A DNA stretch of 64,000 nucleotides from Adineta ricciae (lineage: Eukaryota > Rotifera > Eurotatoria > Adinetida > Adinetidae): the NCBI GenBank assembly GCA_905250025.1, contig CAJNOJ010000006.1:372001-436000 (forward strand). The letters are read 5' to 3'. The notes below the pieces were generated by a model, which did not search any database, was not told where the DNA came from, and saw nothing but the letters and a program-made list of their open reading frames with translations. The translations under genes were made by a program, and so were the position numbers. Shown here piece by piece: positions 58,813 to 64,000 of the stretch. Every line of letters begins with the position of its first letter. Position 1 is the stretch's first letter.

Positions 58813-60624
58813 ATGGCTAACGGAGAGGATTCTAATGCTGAACTAAATAAAATATCTGACAGCGAGAAGGAGAATACCGTTTTAGATCCACCAATCCCCG
58901 GCGGTGAGACGCAGTCGGAACCAAACGAGGAATCGTCAGACGAAGGTATATGAACTGTTACATAACAAGACTCTATTTCTAATTCGAAGAAATATAGACT
59001 CAGCAAATAATAACGATACTATGGGTATGTTAAGTTACTCTTCGCCGAGTATCTCATCGGCTACTTATATTTGCTAAGTCCTTGCTTTGTCATCATTTGA
59101 AATATCCGCTCTGAATACTTATGTAAACTTTTTTCAATAAACACATGAAACTCAACGTGATAAGAACTAAGAATAAGAGAAAGTTTTTGAGCACTGTGTG
59201 TCTGATCGCTTGTGTTGCACATCGTCTCACGCATTTCAATAACGTAACTTCAATTTATTCTATAAATTTGATTGTATTTCGCTTTAGGATGCACAACATC
59301 AACAAAAGCAAAAGATGCCATGGATACAGAAAGTATTGATAGAGAATTACTTGTTTTGTGTTGACCGTCTATTTCTATCTTCTTTTATTGAACAGATCAA
59401 CCTGTAGAAAATTCAAATCAAAGAAAAATCGACGACTATTTCTCACCACAAGGAAAGAAGGGTCCGACTAACAGAAAGTCGTCACCGATGGTAAAAAAAT
59501 GACGTATTCTACTTTTGACATTGATCTCTATTGGATCTTTTTAGCAAATGGATGTTGACAGCGATGGAGACCACGCTCGTAATAGACCACAATCAAGTGG
59601 TTCTCGGCGAAAGTTTAGTGATGATGATGATGATGAATCTAGCAAACGATCGTCTAGTCGTGGCACACGTGCGTCCCGTCCATTATCTCCAATTCGCATG
59701 AAATTTGAAGATTCTGACGATGATGAAGATTCACGTTTTGTTTCATATTCCAAACAAGATATATTAGAATATCGTAATCATTATCCACGCGCAAAATCCA
59801 ATAAGGCATTAAAAGATAATGTCCAGTTTTATAAAAATTCAATGCCTTCGTATCCAGATGGAGATTATATTGATAATATTCATAAACAGTGGCGTGACGA
59901 TTACCGAAAATTAGAATTCCATCATGGTTTTATTCAATGGTTATTTCCCTTACAAGAACAAGGACTCAATTGGTCAGCACAACCATTGCAAAAGCATGAA
60001 ATTGAAGCAATAAAGAGCGACCCTAAAGCATTAAAACGACTTCTCGAATCCTACAGAATGATGTAAGATTGCCATAGGGATTATTTTCTTTGTCAATGAT
60101 TATTCGATATTTTCAGGCTCGGATTCTATGGTTTTGAATTAGTTGATGAACAATCAGGTCAAATACGTCGTTTGAGAGGTGATAATTACAAATCACGTTT
60201 TCGTAATCTTAACACATCCTCACATAATTATCTTCGCATAACTGTAAGTGTGGTATTTGTGAAGATTAACATAGATTTTCAAGTCTTTTTCTTATAGCGC
60301 ATATTAAAATGTTTGGGCGAATTCGATTATGAACATTTAAAATTTCCCTTTCTCGAAAGAGTTCTCTATGAAAGTATTATTGAAAATACGTTACCGAATT
60401 GTCTCCGATCGTGCAAAGATTATTGGATCGAAACCTTACGCGATCAAGGCGAACGACGTGCTATTCGTATGTATGCAAGAGAATTAATAGAGTATCGAAA
60501 TAAAGGAGTATCACCACCAAAATGTCATCGTGCTCAGCGACCTGCACCAAAATCACCAATGAACAAATCTAGCGGAGCGTCGTCCCGACCAAGAGGAGGT
60601 TCCGCTGGTAATCTGAACAGCTAG
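58813..60624 (+). CDS. OGFR: Opioid growth factor receptor-domain protein with PIP-box-like motif
   Basis: Exons 58813-58945, 59288-59332, 59396-59490, 59545-60062, 60117-60243 and 60298-60624 join in phase and give 414 residues. The OGFr N-terminal-type domain covers residues about 150-370: NVQFYKNSMPSYPDGDYI, KLEFHHGFIQWLFPLQEQG, HEIEAIKSDPKALKRLLESY, MLGFYGFELVDEQSG and KCLGEFDYEHLKFPFLERV. OGFR in vertebrates binds met-enkephalin and restrains proliferation from the nuclear envelope and nucleus. The N-terminal extension is acidic and disordered, and at residues 68-75 carries QRKIDDYF, which fits the PCNA-interaction consensus exactly. The 45-nt and 95-nt exons were chosen because both keep phase and have AG and GT borders; inclusion of the 45-nt exon is less certain. 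The tail is Pro/Ser/Arg-rich. Receptor function here is inferred from the domain only. Confidence 0.88.
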
Positions 60625-61018
60625 AACTACATTATCTATGACATGAACTCATTTTTTCGTTCGTAAATAAAAAATATATCATCGACTGTAAAATATAATA
60701 TTTAATTAAGAAAACAAATTAGTAAATAATGTTAAGAGAAAACAAACAAATGATTTTTTGCGAACATTCTAACTATCTACTGAAACACACCTTCATACAT
60801 GTTTAATGACACGATAAGAAAGAAAACAAACAAAGAAAAATTCTGAACAAACTGCAAACAGATCAGCTGATATGGATACGAATGGTTGTTTTGTTTTCCA
60901 AAAAAAAAACCTTTTATGACTAAAAATATTTTCGTTTCGACTTATGTCAGAATTAGAGTTCACGGCTCGCTAAATAAAAGAAACGAACAGCTTTTCGATC
61001 GGAAATTACACAATCATT
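60625..61018. other. Convergent intergenic region
   Basis: About 390 bases between the OGFR-like stop (+) and the IGFBP7-like stop (-). AATAAA at 60666-60671 fits the OGFR-like transcript. A short plus-strand frame at 60886-61077 overlaps the end of the minus-strand gene and is not supported. Confidence 0.45.
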
Positions 61019-62179
61019 TCACTCACTTTCAACCGAAACAGTACATGATCTTTCGACTTTGCCCAATGCATTGCTAGCAACACATGTATAGCTGCCTTGA
61101 TCATTGTTTTGTAATGATTGAATTTGAAGCCATGATGTTAAAACGTGAGCATTTGGTCCACCACGAACCAATGTAGAAATACGATCATCATCAGCTAAAA
61201 TAGATGGTTTCGAGACACGTCCATTTCAATTGTTATTTATTTACTTGGATAAACAATTTGCTTGCCATTTGGTGCTGTATAAACCCACTCAACGACCGGT
61301 AATGGAACACCAGCAGCTTCACATGTGAGAAACACATTACTTCCGGTTTTATTCGAAACACTCACGGGTGGTAATGTTATTTCGGGTGCTAAAGAAAATC
61401 AACATTAAAACATATATTATCTCCTAATTGTACATACCTGAATCACATGGTTTACGTTTGAAAACTTTAATAAGCGGTTTCTGTTCGATTTTAGCAAGCC
61501 GACTTGATTCCATTAAATGACAATAGTTACGATAAGTTTTGCCATCCGAACTTTGTAAAGAAATTCGTAGAAAACTAGGTTTCAATTAATGATCATTTGA
61601 ACTTACCCACACATTTCTACTTGATCATTACATTCACATCGAGCTTCACGTGGTGCACCGCGAGTATCCGCACGAATTCTAAATATCAAATCTATGTATT
61701 ACTTCACTTAGAAACATTCGTTTCGAATTTGTTCATTAAGATACTTCAAAACCGAATAAAAATGATATCCTTTTGTTTCAATCGATAGTTATGTATATCT
61801 TACTTGCACTGAAGATTTTCACCACATGCTTCATACTGTTTGCTCGCTGGGATATCGGGGTGATTGCATAGTTCACTCTATATGTGAAATAATTATGATT
61901 CAACGTTTTTCACGAAATGTCTCTACTAACTTCACGTTGAGCGCAAACTTGACAACAACCACAACGATCGAGTGTTAATCCGGCGAGGCATTCTTTATCC
62001 GAGGTCTAAAATGAAAACCCCAAAAATATTATTAATTCGATTGGAAAACAAGAAAATCTGCATCCTACCAATGGGCATTTGCTCGGATCGCAGGGTTCAC
62101 ATGGTTTGGTCTGTTGAGCAAGAATGGCTGAATAGACAAACGTTAAAGTAAGCAATGTAAAGAGACATCGAGTAGCCAT
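61019..62179 (-). CDS. Secreted IGFBP-Kazal-Ig protein, IGFBP7-like
   Basis: Seven exons (62179-62069, 62005-61931, 61877-61804, 61678-61607, 61550-61438, 61388-61245, 61194-61019) join in phase to give 254 residues (human IGFBP7 282). No exon exceeds 60 codons, so the gene is easily missed. A signal peptide (MATRCLFTLLTLTFVYSAIL) is followed by an IGFBP N-terminal domain with PCEPCDPSKC and the hallmark DRCGCCQVCAQ. Next are a Kazal module with CGSDGKTYRNYCHLM, and an Ig-like C2 domain with VFLTCEAAGVPLPVVEW and NDQGSYTCVASNALG. This order is that of IGFBP7, IGFBPL1 and KAZALD1, secreted matrix-associated regulators of growth-factor signalling. Which of the three is closest cannot be decided by eye. 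Confidence 0.9.
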
Positions 62180-64000
62180 CGTCTTCTAGTGTTGTAAAAA
62201 TAAAATGGTAGATATGTTGTTTGCTCTTTCTTCGTTCTTTCTCACTATCGTTGCTTGAGATATTATTTATGTCCGTTTGCGGTTATACAGGCGAGCAGCG
62301 CCGACGACGACGACGACGATATATTGACAAGTCCCTTACTAACATAGGGGAAGAGAGAGGGAGAGAAGAGAAAGCTAGTACAAGCAACTAGCGTACAGTT
62401 AGATATACAGAGAAGAGAAAAAAATACCAAGCGACATATGGTTGTATTACTACACATCTTCCAGATCTATTCCAATCTAGCATATCTATGTTTACTTATC
62501 AATCTGACCAAGGAAACTAGCGTCCTTCTTTTCTACGTTTTCTTTCCTATAGAAAAATTTGCGAGATATACAATTAATTCTTTTATCTATAGACATTTGA
62601 TGGTACTGTCTTATTCCTATTGCATAAACTCTACTCCTACTCCTTTTTCTCTCTCTCTCTTTCTCGCTGTTGATATTCTCATGTACACATACACATATAT
62701 ATTTGCTTGCATTCAGATTATATAATAGACATATATCAGAGCAGACAGGAAGGAGATTGTGCGATGCATATGCACCAAAGAAAATGGATAGCAACGTCGA
62801 TCTTGATGTTGTCCTTCAATCATTTACAGAAAACGAAGGCTAATATGATGTTGTTTAACCGGAATTGTATTCATTAAAATAGCAAAGGTCACATTCTTCT
62901 ACTCGTATCCAAGAACTTCGAAAGTATTCAATGCGATTTTTAACGGTGGATTATTTTGATTCTTTCGCCTTAGCAGAACGTTCATTAAATGTTTAATTAT
63001 ATAAAACCTGCGTTGGATAATTGCTTTGAGCGGCATCACCTACGCATGAACTGGAGATGAATCCACAGTTTTCATATTTATCAAAGTCATCAGCTTCATC
63101 GACTTTTGTTCATAGCAACTTTGTTAACCATCGTAATTAGACAGAAAGTATAAAAGTGGATACATCTACTAATTCAACGCTTGCAAGTATTTACTCACTT
63201 TCCTTCTCCATAGTTTTACTATAAATTATGCAAATAGAATATTTATATATTTATAATTTTGCAGTGAAACTTCCGTTTTGAATAGCTAATCCAGGAAAAA
63301 GTCATGAAACTCCTGCTATAGACTATATCATAACTATGAGCCATTTTATAATCATGAATGTTAGAGATACGTGAACAAGGTATATATATATAAACTATAA
63401 TTATTCAGCTATGAATTTAAAAGGTCAGTGTTTTGAATTAGCATATACTAATTCACCGACAAACAGAAGTACTCTGCTTATTCTTCCAGGTAAAGAGTAA
63501 TTCGTTCTAAACTTAACGGAATTAGTTAAACAGTGTGTTTTACATGAAATTTTCTTGAATGGCAAGATAACTTAGTCGTGATCGAGCAGGATAGACTTAC
63601 TCGTTTTTACATGTCGCTGTCTGCTGTCAAGGACTTGAACAGAGAATAGTCACGAGAACTCTGACGCCATAAACAATATTTATGCTCATAATCGTTGCCT
63701 AAGCGGTTTTCGTTTATATATAATCCTTATTTAACGTTAATTGAGGATTTATTTTATTTTTTATCTGATGTATAAAAAAGACGTACATGAAGGGAAAGCA
63801 CATTAGTTTCCTTTAGATCTAACCTCTGGTTGAGCTTCGTTCTTAAAGCACACATCGATGTAGGCTGACTTTCGCATTCCTTTGCCAATAATCATCACAA
63901 AACCTGATCTTTCTAGGTCTTAATTAGCATAGTGAATTTTTATTCGAGTTGTGCGAGATACATAGTTAATCAAGAGTTTTTATCGACCGCCTGGGAGAGG
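62180..64000. other. Right-hand flank without convincing genes
   Basis: About 1.8 kb upstream of the minus-strand IGFBP7-like gene. It starts with a CGACGA repeat (62303-62320), purine-rich tracts (62348-62372) and a CT-rich stretch (62648-62668). A plus-strand ATG at 63411 opens a 26-codon frame ending at a plausible donor (CCAG|GTAAAG, 63491) that could be a first exon of a gene extending off the window, but the evidence is weak. Otherwise I see nothing. Confidence 0.4.

Noticed and set aside
1..64000. Transposons, tRNA or rRNA genes, CRISPR arrays, telomeric repeats
   Set aside because: I looked for transposase or reverse-transcriptase motifs, long terminal repeats, cloverleaf-like B-box sequences and regular spaced repeats and saw none by eye; a dedicated scan could still find degraded copies.

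Overview
The window is a gene-dense piece of a metazoan nuclear genome: about 20 protein genes in 64 kb, AT-rich, with very short introns (mostly 50-62 bp) that keep clear GT-AG borders. Nearly every gene is a conserved animal gene (RBBP5, ORC2, PLK1, HP1, GPN1, vigilin, EDRF1, DNAAF1 and others). The compactness, tiny introns and one exon coding for a bacterial-type Uma2 (DUF820) domain best fit a bdelloid rotifer. That assignment is inference, because no marker here names the species.

Layout. 1-3.6 kb: the N-terminal end of a katanin p60 gene runs off the left edge (-). Next is mitochondrial elongation factor Ts (TSFM, -), whose exon chain includes a 612-bp phase-0 exon coding for a Uma2-like domain. 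Its last large intron holds a complete intronless cysteine dioxygenase gene on the opposite strand. 4-12 kb (-): RBBP5, ORC2, a lineage-specific Pro/Asn repeat protein and a TMEM41A-like VTT membrane protein. 12.5-13.8 kb (-): a Ser/Gln-rich, possibly mastermind-like protein. 15.8-20.6 kb (+): DNAAF1 and PLK1. 22-32 kb (-): HP1, GPN1, vigilin and TIMM29. 32.8-43.1 kb (+): TGFBRAP1, with a 2.9-kb intron that hosts a small secreted or GPI-type protein gene, then TMEM115 and a MEX3-type KH protein. 44.7-57.5 kb (-): a DDX60-like helicase, an MPPE1/Cdc1-like metallophosphoesterase and EDRF1. 57.8-60.6 kb (+): NIT2 omega-amidase and an OGFR-domain protein. 61-62.2 kb (-): a secreted IGFBP-Kazal-Ig protein of the IGFBP7 type. 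The last 1.8 kb shows no convincing gene.

The genes do not form one pathway. Several are chromatin, replication or cell-cycle factors (RBBP5, ORC2, HP1, PLK1, OGFR-like) and several act in membrane trafficking (TMEM41A, TMEM115, TGFBRAP1, MPPE1-like), but they are independent transcription units. Gene starts come from splice-phase reconstruction by eye; exon borders stated in the entries were checked for phase where given.

The most unusual locus is 440-3569. A bacterial-type nuclease-fold domain appears captured as a symmetrical cassette exon inside mitochondrial EF-Ts, its PD catalytic motif is changed to PG, and an unrelated enzyme gene lies antisense in the adjacent intron. Other items worth checking are the nested gene in TGFBRAP1, a perfect PIP-box in the OGFR-like protein, altered metal-ligand motifs in the MPPE1-like enzyme, and a GC-AG intron in TMEM115.
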